From NCBI GenBank assembly GCA_963662155.1, contig OY759264.1, positions 17,683,142-17,747,141 of the forward strand: a stretch of 64,000 nucleotides of DNA. Reading direction: 5' to 3'. Shown here piece by piece: positions 24,915 to 37,549 of this stretch. Under the pieces are notes generated by a model. The model searched no databases. It was not told where the DNA came from and worked only from the letters and a program-made list of their open reading frames with translations. This DNA comes from Lamellibrachia columna (lineage: Eukaryota > Annelida > Polychaeta > Sabellida > Siboglinidae). The position numbers and the translations under genes are program-made. How positions within the stretch are numbered: the first letter of the stretch is position 1; every line of letters begins with the position of its first letter.

Positions 24915-24950
24915 GCTACTCCTGGCAGGTTTCCCAGCTTGCGTCACCCA
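24915..24950 (+). CDS. Mini-exon 10 (R type)
   Basis: 36-nt phase-0 exon encoding ATPGRFPSLRHP, with a TTTCCAG acceptor and GTGAGT donor. It contains RFPS, an R-x-x-S arrangement shared with exons 11 and 12. Confidence 0.74.
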
Positions 24951-25261
24951 GTGAGTTTGAACTTCATACAATTAACATGAATCACAGTCAGATGCTTTTC
25001 TAAAAATGTGTACTTATGCACTCATACAAGGGCACGCACACCACCATCAACGCACAGATTGAACTACACTTTCTGATTGCACTAGCACTGCTCAAGCTCG
25101 CTGACTAGTATGCACCTTTAACAAACTTAATCAACTGCTTTACTGCTATGCAGTGAGTCTTGTAGATGTCATGATTGACAACTAGATATATGCTGCAACA
25201 TTCATTTTTATCTGATGTGGGATCTACGTGTGACATTAATGTTTTGATTGTACTAAGGTGC

Positions 25262-28200
25262 AGTGAGCAGGTCCAATGGACATGTATGGGATGGAATAAG
25301 ACGTTCCCACCCCCACGAGTCTACCACGTATGGGTAAAATACGGTGATGTTAACATGACATCACATCCTTCAACGGCCAGGACGGAAGGGCTCCAAGATG
25401 AGTTCAACAACCACATGTTCAGGACCAAGGCGAGCCACATTTTTTTGTGGATATCGGCTGTGGTCAACCAGCCTGGAGAGGGATGGGCTCCGCTAGGTTG
25501 CAAATCTGCCCTAGACACACCATGATTATGAAAACCAGTTTGAATCACATACCGGATCGGTCGCAGCCCGGGTCAAAAATTACCGGGACTCCCGCCGTAC
25601 ATCAGGACGGGGGTGTTAAGTATGCTACTGGTGCCCCTACCAAAAAGATACGTGGAAGAAACGACATCACCATCGGCGCATGGAACGTCAGGACATTGAG
25701 AGCTGCAGGAAAAGTGAAAGAACTCACACATGAGATGGAGAGATACAGATGGAATCTGCTTGGACTCGCCGAGATGCGATGGAAAAGCTTTTGCGAAACA
25801 TCGACCGAAGAAGGACACAAGGTCTACTTATGTGGCAAGAAGGACAAACACGAACAAGGCGTTGGGTTTCTTGTTCACAAAGACATCGTCACTCTCATGG
25901 GTTGTCGCCCTATCTCCAGCAGGCTCATCACCATCCGCCTGAAGGCAACTCCCTTCAACATGACAGTCGTACAAGTTTATGCCCCAACGTCTGATTATGA
26001 CGACAATGAGGTGGAAGATTTCTATGGCCAGCTGCAAGAAGTCATAGAGGAAACGCCAAAGAAAGACAATCTTATTGTACTAGGAGACTGGAATGCAAAA
26101 GTAGGAAAGGATGCGAAGAACAACTAGCAAGACACTTGCGGACCTTTCTGCAATGCGGAAACAAATGAGAGAGGTCACAGACTCCTCGAATTTGCAATGT
26201 ACAATGAGCTGATGCTGGCTAACACATTTGGCCCACACAAAACATCTAGAAGATGGACCTGGCACAGCCCAGATGGAAAACATCACAATCAGATCGACTA
26301 CATCTTGGTGAAACGGCGCTTTCACACAGGAGTGAACATTGCCAGGACACGAAGCTTTCCAGGAGCAGATATCGGAAGTGATCACGACTTGCTGATGACA
26401 TCCTTCCACATTCGCCTGAAGAGGATCAGCAAGCCAAAGCCAACAAGAATCAAATTTGACATCGAGAAACTTAAGGATCCTGATGTAGCAGAAGCATTCA
26501 AAGCAATGATAGGTGGGAAATTTGCACCACTTATCATACTGGATGACAAATATACCGACGTGAACTTGCTGACCAACACCTTCAACAAAATAGTGACTGA
26601 CACAGCCAGCGAGATCCTTGGAAAACACCGTAGGACAAAGAAACCATGGGTCACAGCAGACATCCTAGATCTCTGTGACAAAAGAAAGGAATTGAAAAGG
26701 ACAAAATGTGATCCTGAAGGTGCAGCAAAATGCAGAGAAGTCAACAGGAAGATCAAACAAGATATGAGAAGAGCAAAAGATAACTGGATAGCAGAACAAT
26801 GCTGTGAAATTGAAGACAGCTTGAGCAAGAACAACAGCAAGAAGGCTTATCAAATAGTGAAAGACCTGACATCAGTGAAGAAAGGGATAACTACTACTAT
26901 CCAAGACAAATCAGGGAAATGCCTGACAGAAGAACAGCAGATCCTCAATCGATGGACAGAATACTGCTCAGAACTGTACAGCCACAACACCAATGGAGAC
27001 CCAGTAGTACTAAATTGTCCATAGACTACTGAAGACGACGACTACCCCATTCTTCGTGGGGAAGTGGAGGCTGCAGTAAAGTCTCTGAAAAAAGGAAAGT
27101 CAGCTGGAATTGATAACATACCAGCAGAACTGGTTCAAGCTGAGGGAGAAGCCTTGATTACCACACTTACAACAATCTGCAACAAGATCTGGCAGACAGG
27201 AAAATGGCCCACCCCATGGACTCAGTCACTGATCATCACACTTCCCAAGAAAGGCAACCTACAGATGTGCCAAAATTACAGAACAATCAGCTTCACCAGC
27301 CATCCGAGCAAAGTCATGTTGAAGATACTACTCAACAGATTCAAACCCCAGGCAGAAGAGATCATCGCTGAAGAACAAGCGGGTTTTCGAGCAGGACGGA
27401 GCACCAGTGAACAGATCTTCAACCTTAGAATCCTTTGTGAGAAACACCTTTGATAAGATATGGCATGCGGCCCTGTGGGCAACCATGAGGAAGTACAACA
27501 TTGGCTCCAAGCTTGTCCGAACCATTGAACACCTATATGACAATACCACCAGTGCAGTAATCTTCAACAGCAGCATAGGAGACTGGTTTTGAACAACAGT
27601 CGGAGTTCGACAAGGATGCCTACTATAACCAACGCTCTTCAACATTTTTCTGGAAAGGATCATGACTGATGCTTTAGAAAACCATCAAGGCACTGTCAAC
27701 TGTCAGCATTGGAGGCAGGACAATCACCAACCTTCGTTTTGCTGACGACATCGACGGCTTAGCAGGAGATGAACAAGAACTAGTCAATTTGGTGGAGCAC
27801 CTCGAGAAAATATCTACATCATACGGCATGGAGATCAGTGCCGAAAAGACCAAACTGATGACGAACAACACACAAGGCATCAGCACAGAGGTCAAAGCTA
27901 ATGGACAGAGACTTGAGACAGTAATAAGCTTCAGGTACTTGGGATCAATTATCACAGATGAGGGTTCCAAACCGGAGATACTTGCCAGGATTGCACAGAC
28001 AACAGCAGCACTAACAAGGTTGAAACCTTATGGAACGACAGAAACATTACGGTCAGTTCGAAAATAAGGCTGATGCGCTCCCTTGTCATATCCATCTTTC
28101 TGTACACTTCTGAAACATGGACCCTCTCAGCAGATCTACAGAAGAGGATACAAGCCATGGAAATGAGATGGTTTCGGAAGATCTTGCACATATCATACAA

Positions 28201-28405
28201 AGACCATGTTACTAACGAAGCTGTCCACAACAAGATCAAACAAGCCATCGGACCATATGATGACCTTCTTACAACAGTTAAGAAGCGTAAACTGAAGTGG
28301 TACGGTCACGTATCACGATCATCTGGCCTTGCAAAGACTATCTTGCAAGGTACAGTAAGAGGGGGGAGACGAAGAGGTAGACAGAAGAAGAGGTGGGAAG
28401 AATGT
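25262..28405 (+). mobile_element. Third RTE-like LINE, + strand, about 3.1 kb
   Basis: Starts in an array intron after 'tgtactaagg'. The endonuclease lies at 25650-26400 (TIGAWNVRTLRAAG, GLAEMRWKSF, VQVYAPTSDYDD, VLGDWNAKVGKD, IDYILVKRRF, GSDHDLLM), split by a stop near 26125. A linker follows to 27024, then RT (27064-27453: SLKKGKSAGIDNIPAELVQA, SLIITLPKKGN, EEQAGFRAGRSTSEQI), a frameshifted middle (VRQGCL, 'FADDIDGLAGDE') and a C-terminal region (27789-28441: KTKLMTN, FRYLGSIITDEG, SETWTLSADLQKRIQAMEMR). It is similar in plan to the 12.9-16.1 kb element but a different lineage. Several stops and frameshifts make it inactive. Confidence 0.87.
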
Positions 28406-29215
28406 AGAATTCTTAATCAACACAGAACTCGACAAAATTAATGAGTGGCATAAATTAAACAACTTATCTCTAAATGTAAATAAATTCAAATATATGATCT
28501 TCAAAACAGCTAGAAGAAATAATATGATAAACCCACAAAATGTAAAAATAGATAATACAAATATCGATAGAGTAGATGAGTTCAATTTCCTAGGGCTAAG
28601 TATTAATGAATAATTAAACAGGCAAATCCACATAAAAAAAATTTCAAATAGGTGCTCGAGGACAATAGGTATCCTAAAAAAAACTCAAATGATTGTTACC
28701 TCTTAATATAAAAATTATGTTGTATAACACTCTGATATTGTCACATCTAAACTATGGCTTAACTTAGATGTGATAGAATTTAAAAACTTCAAAAGAAAGC
28801 CGTCTGAATAATATGTTTAAGCAAATATAATGCTCATACCAATCCACTATTTGAAAGTCTTAACTTATTAAAGGTAGAGCATATTCTAAAATTGCAGGAA
28901 TTAAAATGATATCATAATTTTTTTACAAAATAAACTACCTGTCTACCTATAAAACGTACCACTTGATCAAAACAATAGTATTCACAACTTTAATACACGT
29001 GGTCAATATAATATACATACAATCAGGGTAGACCACGAATTTGCTAAGTGAAGTCTCAGGTACAGTTTGCCACATAAAATAAATAATGCACCTGATTTAT
29101 TAAAAGACAAGATCACCACTTACAGTTTACATAGCTTTGCAAATTATGTGACACTATTATCTGTATACATATATTGAACAATATGCAATCCAAAATTGTT
29201 AAAAATAACTCAATG
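28406..29215 (+). mobile_element. Jockey-like LINE 3' fragment
   Basis: The RTE-like frame is abruptly followed by another RT C-terminus: LDKINEWHKLNNLSLNVNKF, KYMIFKTARR, then FNFLGLSINE. Degenerate sequence and a TA-rich stretch (29214-29231) follow before array sequence resumes. It is probably an older fragment joined to, or invaded by, the RTE-like element. Confidence 0.7.
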
Positions 29216-29439
29216 TATATATATATATATGTATATTCTCATGATGACAGTGACATTAGATTAGTAGTGTGGCTATTTCTATGTAACTGTTAGTGAGCAA
29301 GTCCAGAAAGTCTGGTAACGTGTTAGTGTACGTAATATCTGAAGGTTTGTTTTATAGTTTGAAAGCAAAATCATGATTAGTGTGTTACCATCAATATAAA
29401 ATTAATAGACTCATTAAAATGTTTTCTGTTTTTGTGTAG

Positions 29440-29475
29440 TTTACTTCCGGCAGGTTTCCCAGTGAGCGCAGCATG
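29440..29475 (+). CDS. Mini-exon 11 (R type)
   Basis: 36-nt phase-0 exon encoding FTSGRFPSERSM. The acceptor is TGTGTAG and the donor GTGAGT. The usual first codon GCT is TTT here, and it holds the only Glu in the set. Confidence 0.7.
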
Positions 29476-30076
29476 GTGAGTTTAAGCTTTGTACAGTCAA
29501 TAAATCACAGGCAGATGCTTTTCTAAAATGTGTACTCATGCATTCACACACACGCAAGCACCACCATCAACATACAGATTGAAGTACACCTTCTGATTGC
29601 ACTGGCACTGCTCAAGCTCGCTGACAAGTATGCACCTTTAACAACGTTACTCAACTCCCTTACTGGTATGCAGTGAGTTTTGTAGATGTCATGATTGACA
29701 ATTAGATGTATGCTACAACATTCACTTTCTATCTGATGTGGGATCTGCGTGATAACAATAATGTTTCGTTTGTTCCAAGGTACTAATGGACTGATTTCCG
29801 TTGTCGATAGTGAGATCAGTCACTGATGAGGTCATGTTTGTGAATGACATGGAATATATATGATGACATCCTGGAATGAAACAGACGATACATTTTTGTG
29901 AAGTTAATACTTTTCCAAGTCATTGGAGGATTGGCCAGTTTCACTAAGCTGTCTTTGACCACATAAATGTTCTTATGTTACTGAATAAATAAGTGTTTGA
30001 AGGGTTGTCGCAGTCAACCAAGAAAACAGTCGGCCAAGAAAAAAGTTCAGTGGACGTTATGATGTTCTATGAAGTC

Positions 30077-30502
30077 AAGATTTAACAAGATTTGCCATCC
30101 AAACCAAAGGCCCAGATGGCAAGTGGACAAGGAAGCCATTGGCTTATCGAGAGTCCAACAATGTTCATTTACTTATACCCGGCCCTCCTGAGATATGTGT
30201 CAACCTTGTTTTTAAACATATTCACGCTGCTAGCAGTTACACAATCTGTAGACAATTTGTTCCATTCATTTATTGTCCTCTGTGAGAATGAGTGCTTCCT
30301 GATGTCCAATCTACATTGATCCTTTACTAATTTTACCTCATGTCCTCTAGTTCTGCTATCCTTCTTGAGTGAGAAAAACATATTTCTATCAATATTTTCA
30401 TAACCATTTAATATCTTAAAAACTTCAATCTGATCTCCTCTTAACCTCCTTGTCTCTAGAGTTGTTAAACCACATTCTTTCAGGCGTTCTTCATAACTGT
30501 GA
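30077..30502 (-). mobile_element. CR1 3'-end fragment, copy B
   Basis: The minus strand encodes the CR1 RT C-terminus: MFFSLKKDSRTRGHEVKLVK, QCRLDIRKHSFSQR and NEWNKLSTD. It then reads through a 3' UTR ending in a TTGTTAAATC-like tail at about 30077. It interrupts the array unit between 'ctatgaagtc' and 'tctgtgaatt'. Confidence 0.85.
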
Positions 30503-31113
30503 GGTCTGTGAATTATCTCGTATAGTATGTATATATCAGGTTGTTCTGTCCGTGAACCGTGTTAGTCTGTGAACCGTGTTAGTGTATGTGATATCTGAAG
30601 GTTTGTCGCAGTCAGCAAAAAAACAGTTAAATAGATATTATGTTCTATGAAGTCTACAAATTCTTTCGTAAAGTATGTGTGTATCCAGTCATTCTCTTTA
30701 AAAAAAAAAAGTATTTTAAGGCACCTATGCTAGAAACCACATTACTTTCCATGTTCCTGAATGATCTGACAATATGTGAATGTAGAGTTGTGAGTTTCAA
30801 TACCATGCAGTAAAGTAGGCAAACTCCACCACCATTTTTTTTTTAGATGTGTACTTAGATTGCTCAGTATCTTGTCATATGTGTTGCCTAGTGTAGATCA
30901 AGTTTCAATGATGAAAATAAATCTTAAAGTTTACTCTCGATGTTTTCATCAATTTCGCACTGACTGAGCATTAGTATGCACAATTGTTGTATTCCTGATA
31001 CAACAGCCCTGCGAATCTATCATATCATATTGCATTCTTTTATTGTTTGAAAGCAAAAAACATGACTAATGTGTTAACATCAATATTAAAAAATGTTTTC
31101 TCTCTTTGTGCAG

Positions 31114-31149
31114 GCTACTTCCAGCAGGTTTCCCAGCGGGCGTAGCATG
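31114..31149 (+). CDS. Mini-exon 12 (R type)
   Basis: 36-nt phase-0 exon encoding ATSSRFPSGRSM, with a TTGTGCAG acceptor and GTGAGT donor. Confidence 0.76.
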
Positions 31150-31599
31150 GTGAGTTTGATCTTTATATAATTAACATATATCCCAGTCAGATGCTTTTCT
31201 AAAATTGTGTACTCAAGCACTCACGCACGCACACACCACCACACAAATTGAACTATACCTTCTGATTGCACTGGCACTGCTCAAGCTTGCTGACAAGTAT
31301 GCACCTTTAACAAACTTAATCAACTGCTTCACTGCAGTACAGTATTGTAGATGTCATGATTGGGAACTAAATATATGCTATGACATTCACTTTCTATCTG
31401 ATGTGGAATCTGCTTGATGACATTAATGGCTTGATTGTGCCAATGTAGTAATGGATGGACTGCCATTGTGGCTACCGTAGTCAAATCAGTCACTGATGAG
31501 GTTGTGTTTGTGAATGACGTGGAAAATACGATGACATCCTGGAATGATACAGAGATGATCAGTTTACTCTTGATTAAGTTAATAGTTTTCCAGGTCATT

Positions 31600-31848
31600 T
31601 AGTCATATTTAACAAGATTGCTGTCCCAAGCTACATTTAACAAGATTGCTATCCCAAAAAACAAGTTCCATATGGCAAGTGGACAAGGAAGCCATTGGCG
31701 TATCGAGAGTCCAACAATTTTATCATCTATGTATAGCCTGCCCTTATCAGATATCTGTCAATTCTATTTTTAAACATATTCACACTACTAGCATTAACAC
31801 AATCATTTGGCAGTTTGTTCCATTCATTTATCACCCTCTGTGAGAAAT
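31600..31848 (-). mobile_element. CR1 3'-end fragment, copy C
   Basis: Matches the 3' UTR and last codons of the other CR1 copies ('atggcaagtggacaaggaag', 'tatcgagagtccaacaat'), then ends in the RT C-terminus near 31848. From 31849 to about 32230 the sequence is not recognisable. Confidence 0.72.
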
Positions 31849-32242
31849 CCCAAGGGCTTTGGCTGGATTAACAAATTATATGGATTAGTGAAACACCCTG
31901 TTTTCTCCTATGCCATAACTATTGAATATTCACGTGTATCAAGAAATGTCTAGTGTTTTCTTATTTTATTGACCTTCAGTAACTGACATGACCTTGAACA
32001 AAGAACAAACAATGTAGTTGTGATGTAAAAGCAGTCATCAAAACCGTTAACTTTTTTATAGAGCTGTATAAATCTATATAACATTTGTCCTGATTCGGTA
32101 CATATGACATCTGGAAGTTTTGAGTGATCTAAAAGCAAACTGATTAAGTGAATCATATTACAGTGTTATCCAGACAACACCCAATCACAACTAATTAATT
32201 TTGTGTCTAACATTGCCACCATAATAGCAATACATAATTACT

Positions 32243-32868
32243 GAATCGTGTTACATTGTGTTAAGTCATCCATTGCCACTGTGAATCATGTTACATTGTG
32301 TTAAGTCATCCATTGCCACTGTGAATCATGTTACACCATCTGTTAAGTCTTCCATTGCAACCATGAATCATGTTACAATATGTTAAGTCTTCCATTGCCA
32401 CCATGAATCATGTTACAATGTGTTTAGTTTTCCGTTGCAACCATGAATCATGTTACATTGTGGTAAGTTTTCCATTGCCACCATGAATCATGTTACACTG
32501 TGTTACGTTTTCCATTGTCACCATGATTCATGTTACATCATCTGTTAAGTCTTCCATTGCAACCATGAATCGTGTTGCACTGTGTTAGTCTTCCATTGCC
32601 ACTGTGAATCATGTTACACCATCTGTTAAGTCTTCCATTGCCACCATGAATCATGCTACAATGTGTTAAGTCTTCCATTGCCACCATGAATCACATTACA
32701 CTGTGTTATGTCTTCCATTGCCACCATGAATCATGTTACACCATGTGCTATTTCTTCTGTTGCAACCATGAATCATATTACACTGTGTTAAGTCTTCCAT
32801 TGCTTCCATGAATCATGTTACAATGTGTTAAGTCTTCCATTGCCACCATGAATCACATTACATCTATG
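32243..32868. repeat. 40-bp minisatellite, about 15 copies
   Basis: The unit 'catgttacaatgtgttaagt' followed by 'cttccattgccaccatgaat' repeats with a 40-bp period; a few copies are 42 bp because of 'acaccatctg'. It contains no gene. It lies between CR1 copies C and D inside an intron of the array. Confidence 0.93.
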
Positions 32869-32874
32869 AATGCT

Positions 32875-33265
32875 TTGAGTGGCAGTAACGTATGCAAGAT
32901 TGAGTACAAGATTGCTTTGTACAGGGGTACAATTAGCTGTTTCACCTTATACGTGATAGTTCTCCTAATTAGCCCTAGAATTTGATTTCCTTTCGAAGCA
33001 GCAATCCCACATTGCTCTGAAACTGTCATGTCAGCACTAAATGTTACTCCTAAGTCCTTTTCTTGTGTGGTTCTACCTACTACAGTATCCCACATTTTAT
33101 ATTCTTCGTCCATATTTCCATGTCCTATGTGTATACATTTACACATTTTTTTGACCATTTAATTAATTTATCTAGATCACCCTGTATCATTAGTAACCTT
33201 TCTGAATACTTTTGTGTCATCTGCAAATTTGAGTACTTTGCTAGATATGTCATATCTTCCAAATC

Positions 33266-33351
<86 letters not shown>

Positions 33352-33360
33352 GTATGTATG

Positions 33361-33403
<43 letters not shown>

Positions 33404-35345
33404 GTATAGGGCCTAATACTGATCCCTGTGGTACCCCACTAAAAAAACAGATTTCATGTTTGAAATCTCACAATCTACTATTACTCTCTGTCTTCTTTGT
33501 GTAAGCCACTTTTCTATCCAGGTGATTACATTATTACCTATACCATGGGCCTTTGGTTTAAGTAACAATCTTTGATGTGACACTTTATCGAAAGCTTTCT
33601 GAAAATCTAAGTAGACAACATCCACTGGTGATCCGTCATCTACACACTTTATAATTTCTTCCAAAAAACAAGAGATTAGTTAGACATGACCTTGCTTTTA
33701 GGAACCCATATTGAGATGTATTTATTAGTTTATGTTTTACAAGGTATTCAACCATGTTGTCTCTAATTAATGTTTCGAGTAATTTACATACAACTGATGT
33801 TAAACTCAGTTGTCTGTAATTTTCTGGCTTGTTCCTGGATCCCTTCTTAAATAGTGGCGTAATGTTTGCTTCTTTCCATTCTGAAGGAACTATTCCTTCT
33901 TCTAGTGACAAGTTAAACCCTTTTGCAAGTGGTATACTAATTTGCTCAACAATTTCCTTAAGCAGTTTTGGTGGTATCCCATCAACTCCAGGAGAATTAT
34001 TATCTTTCATCTTAATTTTTCTTTGCTATAATTTCAGGAGTTAAAAATAACAGCCCTAAATGATCTGATTTATTGCCCTCACATTTAGTAACTGGAGCTG
34101 GAAGAGAGCTGATATCTTCTGTGGTAGAAACTGAGCTGAAATACTCATTCACGACCTCTGCAATTTGAAACCCATCTGAAATTATGTTTCCACTGTTGTT
34201 TTCAAAGGTTCTTTTGGATTTTCCAATTTCAGTTGTAGCTAGGTTTAGTGCCTCTGTAGTTTGTATAATCTTCTACATTTCCAGTGTGTTTATGTAACCC
34301 CCCACAAAAACATCTGTTTGTGAGCAATTTTTCTAATAGCCTCTTTAGACAGGTGTTTCTTCATGTTCATTTTACCTTGTTTTCTTAATGGAACCAATTT
34401 CTCAGTAATGCCCTCAATCTCACATTTTAAACAAGTTCAGGATTCTGTTGCCGTCTTGTTCTTCAGCTAGTTATTCCATTCTATATTTGCTAGATATGTT
34501 CTCATGTCTTTATGTTTGCCTTTGTTGAAGTTCTTCTTCCATTGTTTGTTATATGTATTCCCTGTTTTTACTTTTACATTAAAATGGATTTGTTTATGAT
34601 CACTTGAACCCAAAGGTTTGTATACTTTAACATTGTCAACTAATTCATTTTGTGAAGACTTAAATCAAACACATTCCCACCTCTGGTTGGTTCCAAGACA
34701 TGTTGAGTAAGGAAACAATCCTGTGTTAGAAGTAGAAACTGATGGTCATCACCTCCAGCACTCTCTAATGATTTCTATTGTGTATGGCCATGGTTAAAAT
34801 CACCAGTTATAACACATTCCCCCTTGCTCACCTCCCTTATCGCCTTTTGTAATTTTACATCTTCCTCTTGTCCTTTGTTAGGACTATGATAAACTACTCC
34901 TATTGTTAATGTTGAGCTCTTGGTAACTATGTTAAACCAAATTGCTTCCTCTCAATCTTCTTCACTTTTCAGTGTTATTTCATATGGATTCTTTAATATA
35001 TAAAATTACTCCACCTCCCCGTCTTTCTCATCTATCCTTCCTAAACATTACATAGCCTGTCAGTGCTAACTTAGCACCTACTATATTTTTATTTGCCCAT
35101 GATTCTGTGATACCTATTACATGAGGATCAATATCTGCTACCATAATGTCTAACTCACTTTTTTATTTACTATGCTCCTGACATTTAAGCATAAACATTT
35201 AAGCTCATTGTCCGAAATTATTGGTGAACATTTCTTTGGATGTGTATTTGTAGTAGTAGCCCTTTTGTTTTCTCTATCAGTTCCCCCTGCGCATCTAGTT
35301 ATGTGCCATATGGCAAGTGGACAAGGAAGCCATTGACTTATCGAG
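32875..35345 (-). mobile_element. CR1 element, copy D
   Basis: Reads on the minus strand from a residual 3' end (35345 side is 5'). RT blocks are NNSPGVDGIPPKLLKEI, EWKEANITPLFKKGSRNK, LTSVVCKLLETLI, KARSCLTNL, VYLDFQKAFDKVSHQ and KEKDLGVTFSADM. The endonuclease part (34630-35170) is present but broken, with a fragment of ORF2 N-terminus near 35383. A large (TA)n expansion sits inside it at 33269-33396. Frameshifts throughout. Confidence 0.83.
33269..33396. repeat. Long (TA)n/(TATG)n microsatellite inside CR1 copy D
   Basis: About 75 bp of TA, a TATG interruption, then about 35 bp of TA. CR1 copy F has only a short 'tatatatatat' at the equivalent place (38461-38472), so this is expansion of a short tract already present in the element. 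Confidence 0.95.
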
Positions 35346-35763
35346 AATCCAATTGTTGAGTCAGGATGGTTAACCAGGTTCATGAATCAGTCAGCCATGT
35401 TTGACCACATAAATGTTCCTATGTTACTGAACGAATAAGTTTATGTTCTCATGATGACGTTCTGTGAAGTCAGTAAATTATTTAGTTAAGTATGTGCATG
35501 AGAGGTCATTCTTTGTATGGAAGGTGGAGGTCTGTAGATGATAAATATTTGAAAGTGTTGTTTTTAGAGTTTTATTTTTTAGATGCACTGCGATTGAACT
35601 GCTATGGGCTGAGATGCCCCACTATCGTATTTCTGATTAAATTAATATTTATATTTCTTTACATGTTGCGTTCTTTTATTGTTTGAAAGCAAAATCACAA
35701 TTAATTTATTAACATCAATACAATACTAATGCACAAGTTAAAATTTTTTTTTTCTGTTTCCAG

Positions 35764-35799
35764 GCTACTTCCGGCATGTTGCCCAGCATGCATAACACG
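35764..35799 (+). CDS. Mini-exon 13 (M type)
   Basis: 36-nt phase-0 exon encoding ATSGMLPSMHNT, the same peptide as exon 6. The acceptor is TTTCCAG and the donor GTGAGT. Confidence 0.77.
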
Positions 35800-36952
35800 G
35801 TGAGTTTGTGCTTTATGCAATTAACATGACTCACAGGAAGATGCTTTCCTAAAAACGTGTACCCATGCACTCACGTACGCATGCATGCCACTGTCAGCAC
35901 ACAGATTGAACTACACCTTCTGATCGCACTGGCGCTACTCAAGCTCGCTGACTAGTATGCACCTTTAACAAACTTAATCAACTGCTTAATTGCCATGCAG
36001 TGGGTATTGTAGATGTCATGATTGACAACTAGATATATGCTACGACATTCACTCTACCTGATGTTGGATCTGCATGATGACATTAATGTTTCGATTGTGC
36101 CAAGGTATTAATGTATACTGACTTCCATATTAGTTAGACAGATCAGCCACTGATGAGGTTGTGTTTGTGAATGACATGGAATATATGATGGCATCCTGGA
36201 ATGAAACGGAGACGATTACTTTACTTTTGATAAAGTTAATAGTTTTCTATGTCATTGGAGGATTGGCCAGCTTCATAAAGTAGTCTTTGACCACGTCAAT
36301 GATCTAATGTACTGAAGAAATATGTGTATGTTCTCATGACAACAGGGACACTAGATCAGTAGTGTTGGTATCTCTATATGATGGTTAGTGAGTATGTATC
36401 AAACTGAGGGAGTCTAGAATGTCTGTGAAAGTGTTAGTGTATGTGATGTATGAAGGTTTGTCGAAGTCAGCCAAGAAAACAGTTCAATGGATGTTATGAT
36501 GTTCCATGAAGTCTGTGAATTCTTTTGTACAGTACTTTTCAGGTCATTCTATGTTTTTTTTAAGGTGGATACCTGTAGATGACAAATATTTCAAAGCGCC
36601 TCTGCTAGAAACCACATTATTTTCCATGTTCCTGAATGATCTGACAAGTTGTGAATGTAGAGTTGTGAGTTTCAGTACCATGCAGTAAAGTAGCCAAATT
36701 CACCATCATTTTTGTGTGAAATGTGGACAAAATTAAATCCAGATGTACTTAGGTTGCTCAGTATCTTTTCATATGTGTTGTCTGGTGTAGATCAAGTTTC
36801 AATGATGAAAAGTAAGTAAAGTTTACTCTCGACTTTGTCATCAATCAACATGTTGCATTCTTTTATAGTTTTAAAGCAAAAACAGGATTAATGTATTAAC
36901 ATCAATATACACCTGTAATATGAATGCACACATTAAAAATGTTTCTGTCTGT

Positions 36953-37139
36953 CTGCCGTGGTTCCAGTGGGGGGGGGGGAGAGTGGATGATAAAGTGGGG
37001 GGAAGGGATGGGAGATATGCTAGGTATAGCTCATCTCAGCCTGGGAGGAGGCTGAGAGGAGGTAAGGTGTCATGGCGGATAGAGACAGGACATATTGAGA
37101 CAAGATATAAGGAGACTGGAGGTACTGAGACTGGGGACA
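36953..37139 (+). mobile_element. CR1 ORF1 fragment replacing the mini-exon position of an array unit
   Basis: Encodes a CR1 ORF1 piece just upstream of the esterase domain (GRVDDKVGGRDGRYARYSSS, QPGRRLRGGKVSW), as in the 59.4-kb copy. It starts right after the pyrimidine tract 'tttctgtctgtctg', where the exon should be, and ends where the unit's later 'gacaaaat(t/g)aaatccag' block resumes. No mini-exon remains in this unit. Confidence 0.75.
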
Positions 37140-37549
37140 AAATGAAATCCAGATGTACTTAGGTCCCTCACTATCTTTTCATGTGTGTTGCCTGGTGATG
37201 ATCAAGTTTCAATGATGAAAATTAAATCAAGTGTACTCTCAAAGTTGTCATAAATTTCGCAATGACTGAGCATTATGCTCATTTGTAGTATTGCTGATAC
37301 AACAGTCCTATTATTATATCATATGGGGAAGTATTTTGGCATTTTTCCTGTTTTATTTTTGAGGTGCGCTGGGATTAAAGTGCTATGGGCTGAGATGTAA
37401 CACTGTTGTATTTCTTATTAAATTAATGTTGACATTTCTTTATAATATGTTACATTGTTTTATAGTTTTAAAGCAAAAACATGATTAATGTATTAACATC
37501 AATATAATATGAATGCACATGTTAAAAAAAAAATTCTATTTGTTTGCAG

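Noticed and set aside
32243..32868. CRISPR-like or regulatory array
   Set aside because: Units are contiguous 40-bp repeats without spacers; the sequence is eukaryotic.
33063..33504. Tyr/Ile-rich ORFs
   Set aside because: Translation of a (TA)n microsatellite in CR1.
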